Positions 26,601 through 38,100 are shown, counted from the first letter of the stretch. The stretch is DNA of 64,000 nt from Liolophura sinensis (GCF_032854445.1 NC_088302.1:3522338-3586337); one strand, 5' to 3'. The notes: a model not told the origin generated them from the sequence alone. Made by a program: numbers and translations.

Positions 26601-28496
26601 GTCCCTATGATTTTTAAGTACCTCTGAATTCATATCATCTCATTATTTTGGGACTAATAAAGGCCATAACATCGCAAATAACACAAATGTAATCGACGCA
26701 CCCACTCGGACAGCATCAGAACTTCGTAAGCCGCCATTTTCAAATCACGTGAATCAGTTGCTAGGGTGGACTCGGTTGCTCTTCCCAAAAATTAAGACCA
26801 TCTTTTTTCACAATATAATTGATTATACATCATTTCTGTCGATTATTAGCACACCAGTTAAAGTTAAGACTCCCAAACAATTTGTCAATCGCTGTTTAGA
26901 TGGTGTACATCTCATTTGTTTCAATTAAATCATTCCGTGGACGAGTTTATCTTTTTCCGGACGATGCCAAGTGCGGTCGACTCAAATTGAAAATGGCGGT
27001 TAGCGAAGTTTGGCTTGCTGACGCTGTAACAGATGCATTTGTGTTTATTGTGACGTTATGGTCTTTACTATTCCCGAATGATTAGTACCCCATTCACACG
27101 GGCAAAGTTGAGCTGGCTTAAATCCGTAGGTGGCTTTGAGCCAGTTTGAGGTCGCCCGTGTGAACGCAAAGCGAGGGCATTTAATCCGGTTTAGGGCCTA
27201 TTTGCCCCTGGTGGCTTTAAGCCAGTTTCAGGGCTTGATCAGGTTTATCTGTGTCCTGTGAACTGTTACTGGATTAAATACCCCGGATTCGTGGAGGTCA
27301 GGATGACCGTGTGAACGGGCAAATCCCTGAACTGGCTTAAAACCGCCTTGACCAGATGGTCGTGTGATCGCACGCAATTTTACAGCTGGCTTCGAGTTAA
27401 ACCGGTTCAGATTTGATCTATGTATAAAATATCCATACAGTTGATGTCATCGACGGAATTCCATGTAGTTATTGTGCGTCACCTGATAGGAATTTCAACT
27501 TGCTGCTGTTGACAGAAAGACAAGTCTAAGGAGATTGTACAGCAGCGAAGAAAGAAGCAGCATGTTATAAACGAAGCCAATCGGAAGTTGACGTTTGTAC
27601 CCTTGGTGTTCATCATCCTGCGGTTCTGGGGCACTTTGCGGTTCCTGCTGGGCGTTTTTGCCCATGACTATGCCAGCTCCAGCGATTCCGCCTGGCTGGC
27701 ACCTCTGCAGGTGATGATGATATTCATACATATATCGTCGAGGTATTAATTTACCGAAACTCTAAGATTTGTTTGAACGAACAATTTGCCAGCTATATCC
27801 CACTGTCGTTCATACTGTCCATACTGCAGTCTTTTATGTCGTATTTCTGCGTAAACCTCGATATTGCTGGGTGGTCTAAAGTTCCTGAGGCCTGGTCCCT
27901 TTGTACTGTTTTCATGTGATTGTTTGTTAAACAAAGTATTTTTAGTAAGTCAACCTTAATAGCAATTCACATCACTCCACATAGGCATTTTTTACCTAAT
28001 TCTGCTAAAGACATGGTGATAGGGGGCGTGCAAGATGCTGCTTTGTAAGTTACATGTCCAGTAAGAATAAAACCCTAAATGAGGTATACTGACCTATTTC
28101 ACTGGCATTTGCCAACTACCCACACTGTCATCGTTGCTGTAGTCTTATTACATCGATTGTAGACCATGTTAGTGGATTATTTTGTTCACCGTTTGGTTGG
28201 GATTCAAAAAAAAAAAAAGAAAGGAAGAAAGAAATACCAAGTGCTTTTTCATATGGATCCTGATGGAATTTTTCTATAAAAATGATATTTTTGTCTTATT
28301 GCAGGGTATTGGAGACAGCGCACAAGGATTTGCCAACTTTGTTCTGTATTGTTTCTTCACGGAACGAGTTCGCAACCAGCTCAGGTTGACCTTGTGTCCA
28401 TGTATCTTGCGAGAAAGGCGCGTCTCCAATGAACAGAGGGCGTCAGAACCAAGCAACACCAACTCTAATACAAACAATACGGCAGATGATGGCTGA
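17172..28496 (+). CDS. GPR157-like receptor, isoform A (upstream first exon)
   Basis: Exons 17172-17616, 24673-24872, 27516-27710 and 28305-28496 give an open product of 343 aa with seven membrane segments. The first exon encodes an N-terminus with N-glycosylation sites (NWS, NKT), TM1 (LGCIAIVVVYLAF), TM2 (KLLVYLSVADLLTAIGNLLG), TM3 and the start of TM4 (HLACWVFPG). The donor is G|GTAAGT in phase 1, the phase required by the exon at 24673. Downstream exons match GPR157 strongly (see isoform B). Vertebrate GPR157 is a G-protein-coupled receptor reported in neural progenitor cilia; its ligand here is unknown. No second set of downstream exons lies between the two first exons, so splicing to the shared exons is the simplest reading. 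The alternative is a stranded exon duplicate. Confidence 0.72.
19262..19490. repeat. 32-bp minisatellite, about 7 copies
   Basis: Units start every 32 bp from 19262 (19294, 19326, 19358, 19390, 19422, 19454) with the consensus TTTGCTGGCTGCATGTTTGG then GCTACAGTGCAT. Open frames run through it on both strands and in more than one frame, as expected of a repeat rather than a gene. It lies between the two alternative first exons of the receptor gene. Confidence 0.93.
20951..21050 (+). mobile_element. SINE 3' fragment
   Basis: Retains CTTCAGATGGTCGTGGGTTT, then GCCACCATAATGCTGGTCGCC and a (TAAA)n-like tail, matching the 3' part of the 4139-4392 SINE. The head is missing. Confidence 0.75.
22066..22507 (+). 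CDS. alternative first exon B of the GPR157-like receptor
   Basis: A 442-nt exon (147 codons plus one nucleotide) ending at G|GTAAGC. It is the nearer of two paralogous first exons to the shared downstream exons, so it is the default partner. ATG at 22066 gives a short glycosylated N-terminus before TM1; a second ATG two codons on could also start translation. Confidence 0.9.
22066..28496 (+). CDS. GPR157-like receptor, isoform B (downstream first exon)
   Basis: Exons 22066-22507 (phase 1 out), 24673-24872 (phase 0 out), 27516-27710 and 28305-28496 join through GT-AG introns to 342 aa. Exon 1 gives an N-glycosylation site (NST), TM1, TM2 (LLLYLSIGDFLTAVGNVLG), TM3 and the start of TM4. Exon 2 carries the extracellular loop 2 signature GYDQ...WCWID and LFWQFFTGKAWEI leading to TM5, as in vertebrate GPR157. 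Exon 3 has the basic third loop and TM6 (RKLTFVPLVFIILRFWGTLR). Exon 4 has GIGDSAQGFANFVLY (TM7) and a short hydrophilic tail rich in N, S and T. Length matches the family (about 335 aa). It acts at the plasma or ciliary membrane; G-protein coupling is inferred from homology. Confidence 0.9.
24310..24560 (+). mobile_element. SINE 3' fragment, family of 12524-12897
   Basis: Shares GCCTCGCTTGGTGTTTAGCAC and, at its end, GGTACGACATTGAACCCCAA followed by a short CATA repeat, with the SINE at 12524-12897. The tRNA-like head is absent. It lies about 110 bp upstream of receptor exon 2. Confidence 0.75.
24673..24872 (+). CDS. GPR157-like receptor, shared exon 2 (TM4-TM5)
   Basis: 200 nt between GTTTCGTTACAG and GTAAGT, phase 1 in and phase 0 out. 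It completes TM4 and encodes extracellular loop 2 with the WCWID motif, whose cysteine normally pairs with the TM3 cysteine, then TM5. It can join either first exon in frame. Confidence 0.92.
26650..27077. mobile_element. long terminal-inverted-repeat element (foldback/MITE-like)
   Basis: The left side GGGACTAATAAAGGCCATAA and on to ACACAAATG matches the complement of the right side (GGGAATAGTAAAGACCATAA through ACACAAATG), with continuing similarity through AACTTCGTAAGCCGCCATTTT. Each arm is about 120-140 bp. No transposase is seen. A related element lies at 54225-54605. It sits in the intron before receptor exon 3. Confidence 0.72.
27090..27415. repeat. unclassified internal-repeat element next to the foldback element
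   Basis: TTCACACGGGC near the left end is answered by GCCCGTGTGAA about 60 bp later and by a direct GTGTGAACGGGCAAATCC near 27311. Variants of CTGGCTTAAAnCCG and GGCTTTGAGCCAGTTT recur through the stretch. It looks like a small mobile or foldback element but the boundaries are not clear. Confidence 0.45.
27516..27710 (+). CDS. GPR157-like receptor, shared exon 3 (loop 3-TM6)
   Basis: 195 nt (65 codons, phase 0 on both sides) between GTTGACAG and GTGATG. It starts with a highly basic intracellular loop 3 (QQRRKKQ) and continues into TM6 with FVPLVFIILRFWG, close to the corresponding vertebrate GPR157 segment. Confidence 0.9.
27893..28150 (+). repeat. copy of dispersed repeat family X in a receptor intron
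   Basis: Marker blocks in order are CCTGGTCCCTTTGTACTGTT, TTCATGTGATTGTTTGTTAA, TTTTTTACCTAATTCTGC and AATAAAACCCTAAATGAGGT. The same order occurs at 60890-62790 and, inverted, at 56020-56312, 58960-59232 and about 11630-11850. No coding region or clear terminal repeat was identified; probably a non-autonomous transposon. Confidence 0.65.
28305..28496 (+). CDS. GPR157-like receptor, shared last exon (TM7 and tail)
   Basis: The exon begins after TTGTCTTATTGCAG and runs to TGA at 28494-28496 (63 codons plus stop). TM7 carries GIGDSAQGFANFVLYCFF, followed by ERVRNQLRL, as at the corresponding place in vertebrate GPR157. The tail is short and ends in a run of N, S, T, D and G. Confidence 0.92.
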   Translation, partial: GIGDSAQGFANFVLYCFFTERVRNQLRLTLCPCILRERRVSNEQRASEPSNTNSNTNNTADDG

Positions 28497-29939
28497 GTCT
28501 CTTTCCGTATCTCCCTCGAGAGATAAGTCCCACATAAAAAGGTGCCGAACAGCAACACCGACTCTAACATAAATAACACTAAAGAGGACCACTGAGTATG
28601 TTTCTGTATCTCCTGCTGTCAGAGGCGACTCACCGATGAATAAGCAGTCTGGGTCAACAGCAACGCGTTGCTGGTAAACAAAGGACTCCACAACTGAGTA
28701 AAACCTAACACAAATAACACATGCATCAGTTGACGGCTGCTGTCAGAGAGGTTTCTGCGATTAACAGGCAACAACACCAACTATTACATGAATCAGTAAC
28801 ACACCAGATGAGAGGAGTCATTCCTTGCGTCTTTCCATTATCACTTGAAACTGTTGATTGCTTCTCTTTAGAGGAATCCGTCCCAATTCCGTACTTCATA
28901 TACACTTACTATCTTACTTCCTTGGTGTTTGCACTGAAAACTGTTTTTGGAAATAGCACTGCGACTATTGACCCTGGTATACGACTGTCGGTTTTGAATC
29001 ACACATTTTAACATTTCCAGGGAGTGAATTCAGATAACATTTTGAAATGGTCATAAGGCAGCGTGCTAATATGAATTCATACCATGAACTGTGAAGCAGT
29101 TTTCATTGCTTATATCCCTTGTACTTTTGTAAATGAATCATTCCAAATATGTTCAATATGATTTCAACTCCAACATGGAGACGCGTGTATACGAGGTACA
29201 TACAGCGATGTACATTATAACCTGCGAAGACTTGTTTAATATGGTGCATAAGTGCAGCTTTCCGCGAATCCGTTTACCGTCAAGTTAAGAGCAAATAGTT
29301 TCACGTGGTTGCGATGACGGTACAAGCCGTATATCTCTTGTCTGGGATGGAGCCAGGGGTATAGGGCGGGGGCGGGAGGGGGGGGAGGTGGCAGTGGGCG
29401 TTGGCAGATTTGCATTTGGCCTGCCTCAGAAGAGTTTTCCTGAACGTCAAACGTCAGGTAACTGTTATAGGCCCACTATTCTCACCTGGTTTATGACCTC
29501 ACGTCATTCATGCATGTAGGTAAATTTACATTTATTCGTGCAGAATATCTACAAAGTAAAAAGAAATGGCACTGGAAATATTTCAGATTCGAATGTTTAT
29601 TTCACTGACAAAAATAAAATGGAAGTGGTAGAAGGATATGTCAAGAGCTGCGATCACCGCCTTCGCTAGCCAAGTGGTCTAAATTAGGTGTTCTCCTTCA
29701 ATCCGAGCACAGTATTTGGCCATTGACAAAAGTGAATTCTGCTTGTAATGACCTGGCAAGGTGTGGTGTTTTCTTTCTTCAAGCTCTGTTTCCTCCACCC
29801 ACACACCTGATCGCCGTCATATAAGTGAAGAACAAATCTAGGCTATAATTATGATATAGCGGTATTCATTCGTCCACTTTTTTGGAAACATCGACTCACA
29901 TTCTTTGAGGGGAGAATGTTAAACCCCACGTACGACAGA

Positions 29940-30305
29940 TGATCGGTGTTATATCCGGTCGTCGGGCACAGCTGTGAGGCTGGCGTCGTCGTTACGTGAT
30001 CGACTACTTTCTCCGAGTGGTCGACGTCCGTGAGGCTGGCGAGATCACTGTGTTGTTGAAGACTTTCGCGGTGTAGTCGACATCCGTGAGACTGGTGGTG
30101 TCGCTATATGGTCGAAAATTTTCGCGGTTAACTGGAAGGTCGTGAAATTGGTGGTGTCGCTGTATGGTCGGCAACTTTAGCGGTGTAGTCGATGGCCGCA
30201 AGAATGAGGGCGTCGCTACGTGGTCGACCGCCGTGAAGTAGACGGCCGTGTGAGGCTGGCTGCGTCGCTGTGCGGTCGGCGACCGTCGATTCACTACCGG
30301 AGGGG
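29940..30305. repeat. degenerate GTCG-rich tandem repeat, about 56 bp
   Basis: About six diverged units carry GTAGTCGACATCCGTGAGAC-like and TGTCGCTATATGGTCG-like blocks, ending in TTTCGCG or TTTAGCG. It is strongly enriched in CG dinucleotides compared with its surroundings. Frames on both strands stay open for about 80-100 codons, but nothing suggests a protein. Confidence 0.65.
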
Positions 30306-30628
30306 TCCCGATCACATCATTTTTAGGAAGTCATATATTCTGAGGAATGAACAGCAGGAAGCTAGATGTCCAAGGTCAGGCTCTTTTCAAAGCTTGATCA
30401 TTTTTTGTCTTTTTCTTGATAGGGACGAAGCTAGTGTGGTCAAGTCAAAATTAACTTGATCTTAACTATTATGGACGGTCATTTATTTACCTATTTAACT
30501 GTTATTTACACAACAATTTTTCACTTATACAATGGTGGTGAGTTTTATGGATAGAAGAAACCGGTGAGTCACAAGCAAAGTTACTGACAAATTTTCCATA
30601 ATATGACGGACATATACCTGTAAGGTGT

Positions 30629-30962
30629 GGAGCGGATCATGGCGGTGCGTTATTAAGGTGTTTGTCTTGCGGTCGTGGGTTCAGTTCCATTCTTGGACAG
30701 AGAGTTTTCAAGATCCCCCTGCTTCCATTGTCCTTGGGGTCTTGATGGCAAGAAGCAGTTGACGGCGCTTTGTTGTGTGGTCTTACTTAAAGTTCGTTGA
30801 AAACGGCTTGACTTCTATCAAAATAACGTAGTGGTATGTACCACGTAACTTGACAGTGGTCAGTGGTTTTACTTCGCTTCACCCCAACCCATAAGATTCC
30901 TCCTCGCTCACCCGTGATAAATGAAAAATTCCTGAGTATGGAGTTAATTACCAATCAGAAAG
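30629..30962 (+). mobile_element. diverged SINE
   Basis: A B-box-like GGTCGTGGGTTCAGTTCC lies near the left end. The right end, TGAAAAATTCCTGAGTATGG followed by GTTAATTACCAATCAGAAA, resembles the end of the 4139 SINE (ATTCTTGAGTACGGCGTAAA then ACACCAATCA). Internal sequence is too diverged for exact boundaries. Confidence 0.6.
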
Positions 30963-31319
30963 CACCTGTACTTCTAATGTGATATCCGATTAGTTCAATA
31001 CAACCACTTATGCTGATAAGACGTGTGTTCTCATATAAAAAATAAAAAAGAAATTATGCACGAACCGAAATATCGGATAAGGAATTTCGTGTGTTCATAA
31101 CCTTTGTGTCAAAAAGCCATCGGCATGTAGGCGTGTATAGCTAAAGGCCTAAGCCTATTTTGGTACACAGGTAGTCCTTTGCCTATGTGTAGGCGTATAT
31201 CCATGCCGAACTATAGTCTGTGAACCACACAAACGTTTAGTTAGACAATGACAGTTCCTCACAAACTTACAGTAAAAGACAAAGTGACCTCTAATATAAA
31301 TAGGCTACAGCTAAAATCA

Positions 31320-31475
31320 CTTGTCGCGGTCCAGGAGGGCGGTCCTTAACAAGCGATTCACGAGTTCGAATGCAGCTCACACTAGTTATAGCTTCACTTT
31401 TAAGTTAGACCTGTCTCCCCCGCCAGTTAACCTGGTCGCCATCGTACATGTGTTTAATGAAAGTACTGGAGAGCA
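31320..31475 (+). mobile_element. SINE remnant
   Basis: A tRNA-like B box (CGAGTTCGAATGCAG) is followed by CCAGTTAACCTGGTCGCCAT and a short ATGTGTTTAATGAAAG end that resembles the SINE 3' body. Diverged and probably truncated. Confidence 0.5.
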
Positions 31476-32142
31476 TAAAGGAAGAGGCTGAGAATTATGA
31501 GTCAGCTAGCGTGGGCCTACGCACTGTCTTAACTGGAACAAGGAAGTTTACGACATTTAAGATTATTTAATTTAGTTTATTTAATTAAGCCACAATGAGT
31601 GAAATTCAGTTTGTCAGTCATAACTCGCAAATCGATAATATTAAAACCCACAAGCAATGTCAAACATGACTCACTTCGTTTTCTCCTGGCAAGGACTGTA
31701 AAGGGCTCAGTCGATGAACACGTTCATACTGAAGGAAATCTGTCGATAACAGATATGCGCTTAGAGTTATCTACCCTGAATTAAACATTCTTCTGCGATG
31801 GAAAGGCCATAGTGAGCATGCGTGGCGTGCGGTTGTCAAGACATGGCTGCCGATCGTCGGAAATAAGAACATGGTGTTAAAACCATTATCTCTGAAATAT
31901 GTGACTTTTTTTGTAAACGTAAAGTTTCTAAAGCAGAAACCGAAAATCTGAAGGAAAACAAAAACATGCGTGAAAGTAATTCAAACGGGTTTGTTTTTTG
32001 TAGTAGCCCGTTATCGGTTGATGTGAAGTACACGGCTTGCCGCTTTAGCTTAACCTTGTGTCTTGCCGAGACGTTGTATTTATAAAGTTCTCCTTCTTCA
32101 TTCATTGTCTGTGAAAACTGTGACAATCTGCCATCTCTGATC

Positions 32143-35100
32143 ATGGCTATGGAAAAGCACTATATTGTCCGAGAGACACACACACGTGGCATCACCGCTC
32201 TCGGATTTAACTCGCACAGGAGGGAAATTCTTATGGGTTGTGAAGGTATATATTCCGCCATTCGGCACACAGCACATTCAGCTTTACAGTTTCATTTACC
32301 CATAGGGACTACAACACGGATATTCTGTTGGAGAATGTTAGTTTTTTCCTGAGAAATTTTCTTTTAGTCAGTAATGAATTTTGGTTTCAAAGTTTGTACA
32401 TATGTCTTGGTTGCGGTTAATATATACATGATATACTGTCTGTGCTGGGAACCTTAGCTGGGCCATGTCTCAGTAAGACTTGTTTCAGTCACAAAACTTA
32501 TGTTTTTGTTACTTTCTGCCATATGTTGAAGTTCTGTGTAGCTATGCTGTCTGTAAAGCAAAGATGTTATTCACAAGCACTGCAGTGTAAAGCTAGAGAA
32601 TCAAGTGTTTTAACTTTAAACACAGCTTGGAAATGGCTTGCATAGGTGGCAGATGCTGAGTGGTGATTGTTTCTATTACCTGATGAAATGTGTTTCTGTG
32701 TGTGTGTGTGTGTGCGCGCGCACGCGCGCGCACCCGTGTATGTGGATGTGGGTTTTTGTGGTTTTTTGGTTTAACTTGATCTGTTCTGGTGTTAATTGTC
32801 CAGATGGTGTTGTGAAGACCTGGGAAGCTGAAAGTGGCAGACTTCTACTGAGTGCAAATGAGCACAGAGGATGGGTAACAGACTTCCTCTACTGGTAATT
32901 TAAATCAGATTTTTTGTCAATGAAAATATTATGTTTGTATATAACTATAAGATTTGATAGCTAGAATGTAATCTGCAATATCCCTGGATCCTCGTACTTG
33001 TGTTTAATATAGACTTGTCTCTTGTTATGCTAATCTAAAGGGCCAAGTATGTTTTTGAGAAGTGAATTTTAAATTAATGATTCTCAGTATTGAAAAATAT
33101 GTTTGCCAAGATTGTGAATGTATGCAGTTCAAGATATTTTGAGTATTACTTTACTGATAAATTCTTTCAAGAGTTTGTGTGGAGTGAAATATAGTTGAGC
33201 TTGGTTGTAAAATAAGTGTTAAATAAGTAAATAAATAAATAAATAGTTTTCCGTGTGCTCATATTGTGAAGTTTTTCTAGTAAAGTAATTTATTTGCAAT
33301 CATTTGTTCAATGTTTTCATTCTGCTGTGTTCAGGTCTGGTGCTAAGCTTGTGTTGTCTGCAGCTAACGATGGTTTTATTGTTGCCTGGGCCTCAGGAGG
33401 TGGGGTTTATGACAGAATACAGGTTAGTGCTGGAAGTGTCATGTTCAGAAACTTTTTTTAACAAACTGTTTGAGTGGGGATCAAAAGTATCAAAACTTAC
33501 ATTGTAAACATTGCTGAAAACACAGTCTAGGGTAGTTTCTCTTTACTTCATATCATCCGCCAGCCATGTGCATATCCTTTGCATACCTATAAAGCCTTAC
33601 AGAGAGTCTAAAATCATTGTCAACAGATTTCTCAGAATTTAGCTGTCATCATTCTAAACCCAACATTGGAGAGCCTGTGTGAAACCTGGTCATACCTTAC
33701 CTGCTCTTAATCCCTGTGATTTTAAATGTTTAAGTGTTCCAAGCCTGATAGTTCAGTAATTTATTATACACTGTTTTCTTAACCTATACTCTTTTTAAAA
33801 CCAGGTAATAATTTGCAGTATTCACAAAACACAGTTTCTTGCATATGTATACCTACATATACTGTTTCTCAACACATGTTAAGTATTCAGTATGACAATA
33901 TCCAAAATTATGAGGGAGTACGGGTGCCTTAATTTATGTAGCTGTGTAGGGTTCTGACTATATTTATTTTATGACATGTTATGATTATTGCCTGTAATAT
34001 CCTTGTCCTGAGTGTCAGGTAATTAAAAGTGGGACACCTGCTCTGACTTTCCATTGGCACAGTTTATCTAGCAGCTGTAAAAACAAATTTCTTCAGTAAT
34101 AAGAACAACAAACTCATTCCTGATGTGTACTTTTGTTGGGTATAGATTGGCATGCCCGTGTACTGTATGGCTATCAATCCTAGAAGACAACAGCTTGTTT
34201 GTGGAGTTGTCGGGGGTATCAAGGTCTTCTTATTGGATCAAGGTAAGCTAACTGGTTTTTTTATTCTCGGTGTTTGTATGAGTTTCTATACCAAGTCATA
34301 TAATTTACAACATATGTGAATTAAATATTTGAAGTAAATATCATACTAATAACATAATGTTGGTATCAAGATCGCGCTGTAAATTTTGTCTTAAAGCATT
34401 TTATGTCTTTTTTTGTATCTGTTTTCTTTTCATGTGTACTTTATGCCATGTATTTAATATCACATTTAAACCTAAAGAAGAATGTAAAAGACTTTCAAAT
34501 AATCATTCATTTTCTTGTCCTAAATCACAGAGCGAAACTGCGGTCATGTAGTGAACACAAAGGCCCTGTATTTTGCCAGAGAACACACAGACATCGTCAA
34601 GTGTATCATCTGTAATGAGTCTCGTATCTATTCTGCTGGGTGAGCAACTTTCCACTCAGCTTTGTTTTCAAAATTTATGTGTGCTTTGCTTGTGTAAATA
34701 AATACATGTCATTATCTGAAGACATTTGTTATATGTTTGAATGTAAACTATAAGGTATAGTGGTGATGCCCATGTGTTATGGGACTGGAGCTAATCTACT
34801 CACCCATTACCATTTAGAAAGAAATTAACATTCTTGACACAGCAATGATGACAATGGGAGACTCGAGCTGCACAGAAGGTCTAAACTGACAGTAGAATAC
34901 GAGGTTTTCTTCTGTGATATTGCAGTGCATGTGTACTTCATATATGTTAATTGAGCAGACATACACACTGATAATTGTGACGCAATAAAGGAAAGAACAA
35001 ATAAGTTCACAGCCTTGGTCTGTCTTGATACAGACAGAAAGGGGTTTTACGAATTCCCCATTAGATTCTAATATAAATGTGTTGATCTCCCAGCCTAAAC

Positions 35101-38100
35101 TGATGTGTTTGCAGACAGATATGTATTCATCTACCAGCCTAAACTCATGTTTTTGTTGACAGATATGTGTTGATCCCCCAGCCAAACTCATGTTTTTGTA
35201 GACAGATACATGTATATGTGTTGATCTCCTGGCCTAACTGGATGTGTTTGTTGACAAATTTGTGTTGATCTCCCAGCCTAAACTCATGTGTTTGTTGACA
35301 GATATGTATTGATCTCCCAGCCTAAACAGACGTGTTTGTAGATAGATATATGTTGATCTCCCAGCTTAAAGTCATGTTTTTGTTGACAGATATGTGTTGA
35401 TCCCCCAGCCTAAACAGATGTGTTTGTAGATAGATATGTGTTGATCTCCCAGCTTAAAGTCATGTTTTTGTTGACAGATATGTGTTTATCCCCCAGCCTA
35501 AACTCATGTTTTTGTAGACAGATATGTATTGATCTCCCAGCCTAAACTCATGTTTTTGTTGACAGATATGTGTTGATCCCCCAGCCTAAACTCATGTTTT
35601 TGTTGACAGATATGTGTTGATCTCCCAGCCTAAACTCATGTTTTTGTTGACAGATATGTGTTGATCCCCCAGCCTAAACTCATGTTTTTGTTGACAGATA
35701 TGATCAGAAATTGGTGATATATGATTCCTCATATACTGGGGATAACAGCCTGGAACCCATTGTTATGTGAGTTATTTACATGCTTGTACTGTGTGAGAAG
35801 TTTACTGGCATATGTCTGTTCTGCACATCTACATGTATATGTAAAATTTGATCTTAGCTGTGGTGATGGTATGTAGCTGCACCATACCTTATGTTGTCAG
35901 CACATGTTTAAATAGGTTTTTCCAGGCACATAGTAAGCACATGATGAAGGGAGGTGGTTTTTAGCCCAGCTGTCTGGCCTGATTTCCTAAAGATACAAAC
36001 CTGATTAACATTGTATACGTTAAGCTTTGTTTAGTTGCAACAGTTATAAGACCAATAAAATAAGTAAGGAAGTATTAGATAGAAAGTCTACACATATGGT
36101 AACCTTGTGACATTACTCTTCCTAACCTTAGCTTTTATAATATTACTGTACAGGTACGTCTTTCACTGGTTATATATGGGTTCTCTCAAAATACTTGTGT
36201 TGTGTTTCAGCAACCATAAAGCTCACAACGCTGGGATTTCCTGCCTGATTCTGGCTAAAGACAATGAGAACAACACATGGTAGGTGTATTGAGTTTTCTC
36301 TAGAAACAGGTTTTATTGCAACTTATTAGGATTAGCAGTTATGCTACATGTATTTGTATTAACTGAAGTTGTTCCAGTATTTGATATCAAGTTACAAGGG
36401 TACTAAGCCTATTTAAGAATGTTTGTCCTGAACAGGGCTTTTTAGCTGCCTAAACTAAAGGGGATAGTATATGGAAATTTTTCATTGATATCTGAGTAAT
36501 CAGTCACTTTCAATTATTCATGAACTATTCATTCTCCTTTGCAGACTATGATACATTATATGTGTATATATAACATATACTTTCAGGATATTTACTGGAT
36601 CTTTTGACAAGACAGTAAAGATCTGGTCAGCTGACGGCAAACTTGTTCACCGATTGGACAACTTCGTAAACACAGTGTCTGGTATCTGTTACGTACCTCA
36701 TTGTAAGACTATCTGGGTGGCCGGGGGCTCGTCTTACGCCAGTCTGTTTGACCCCAAGTCAGGGGATAATGTGAGTCATTCACTTCGCTGTGTCTGTATT
36801 ATGCCTCCGTGACATGCATACATGCATGTTTGTATTAAAGATCAAATTGGTGATTTAGGTCAATTATTGAAAGCTATGTATGCATAGTGGTAACTCTGTA
36901 ACCTCAGCTTCAATACTGCTTCAGTGTGCAAGTCATCTTCAGTTTAATAATGTGAAACATAAGATTGATGAGTCTGATATGGTGAGTCAGGAGTTATCTC
37001 CCCTAGTCCACTTGGAACTTTCAGGCATGCACATCTTTCTAAGCTAGCAAATGATTCAATTTCTAGGTTCATTTGTGTTTCATTTTTTATTTTTTATCCT
37101 AGTTGCTGTATTCCTACAGGTTTCAGATTTCATTGGGACGTTCCAGCATGAGGAAGAGGAAAAGTACTATCTACAGCAAATGAGCTTCTCCCCAGAACTG
37201 AATATGCTGGCAGGTAGGACAGGGCAGACCCAGAGGAGATAATAAATATGTAGGGATAGTAGATTTGTTGTCAGATGCTACAAACTTTGGATGTGTCTGA
37301 ATTCTGGAAAACAAATACTGGCGATAATTAAGCTACCAGTGGTTGTCGTTACCATTGTAGGTCTTTTTAAGTCATGAAAATGTAATTTTGTAAACTTTAA
37401 GAAGTAAGCTTGAGCTATATAATATTACATATTTACACTTAAAATGACGGCATGAAACTTCAAATACATAAACTATTTGTTTTTGAAGCTGCACACTTAT
37501 GGCAGACAAATAAATTATTCCTAGTGTATTACCCGTTTGTTTGTTTCCAGCATCAACCAGTCGTCGTCATATGATCGTGTGGAAGTACAACTCCTCAGGC
37601 TGTATCACAGCACTCAAGTGGCGCACCCAGCTGGAGAGTCTCTGCTATAGTCAGTCATCACGCTTCCATATCTTCGTTTTTGGGCTTAATGTGGAATTCA
37701 TGCTTTGTTTATACACAACATGCTGCTTATGTTTTCCCTGCAAATTTGGCATTTTAAAACAATTCATAATTTTCATTAAGAATATTTCTTAATTGCGGAA
37801 GGTGAAATGATGTATAGCTCGACGTTACAAAGTAAGACATGGTATTGCGAGTGGGGGAAAGTGTCTACTCTGTTTATATGAAGTCTCAGAGCAATATATA
37901 TCCTCCTGGATATGCTTTGAAGATTTAGGAATCTGATATAATATATGAATTATGTGTATAGGGTTTGGAGTCAGAATTAGTAGGCTATTATAGACATTGT
38001 GATTTTATTTTGTCTTTTTGTACATTTTCTGTATAGGCATGTTATTGTTTTGCTCCCTCAGTTACTAACAGTGCGTTAACAGGTACATGTACATAGCAGT

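Larger units (their letters stand above)
28497..32142. other. intergenic between receptor and WD40 gene
   Basis: No gene is supported. From left to right the stretch holds receptor 3' untranslated sequence, a G-rich stretch (29364-29400), SINE-like remains around 29650-29850, a GTCG-rich degenerate repeat (29940-30305), a SINE-like unit (30629-30962), another SINE remnant (31320-31475), and the upstream region of the WD40 gene, which starts at 32143. Confidence 0.5.
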
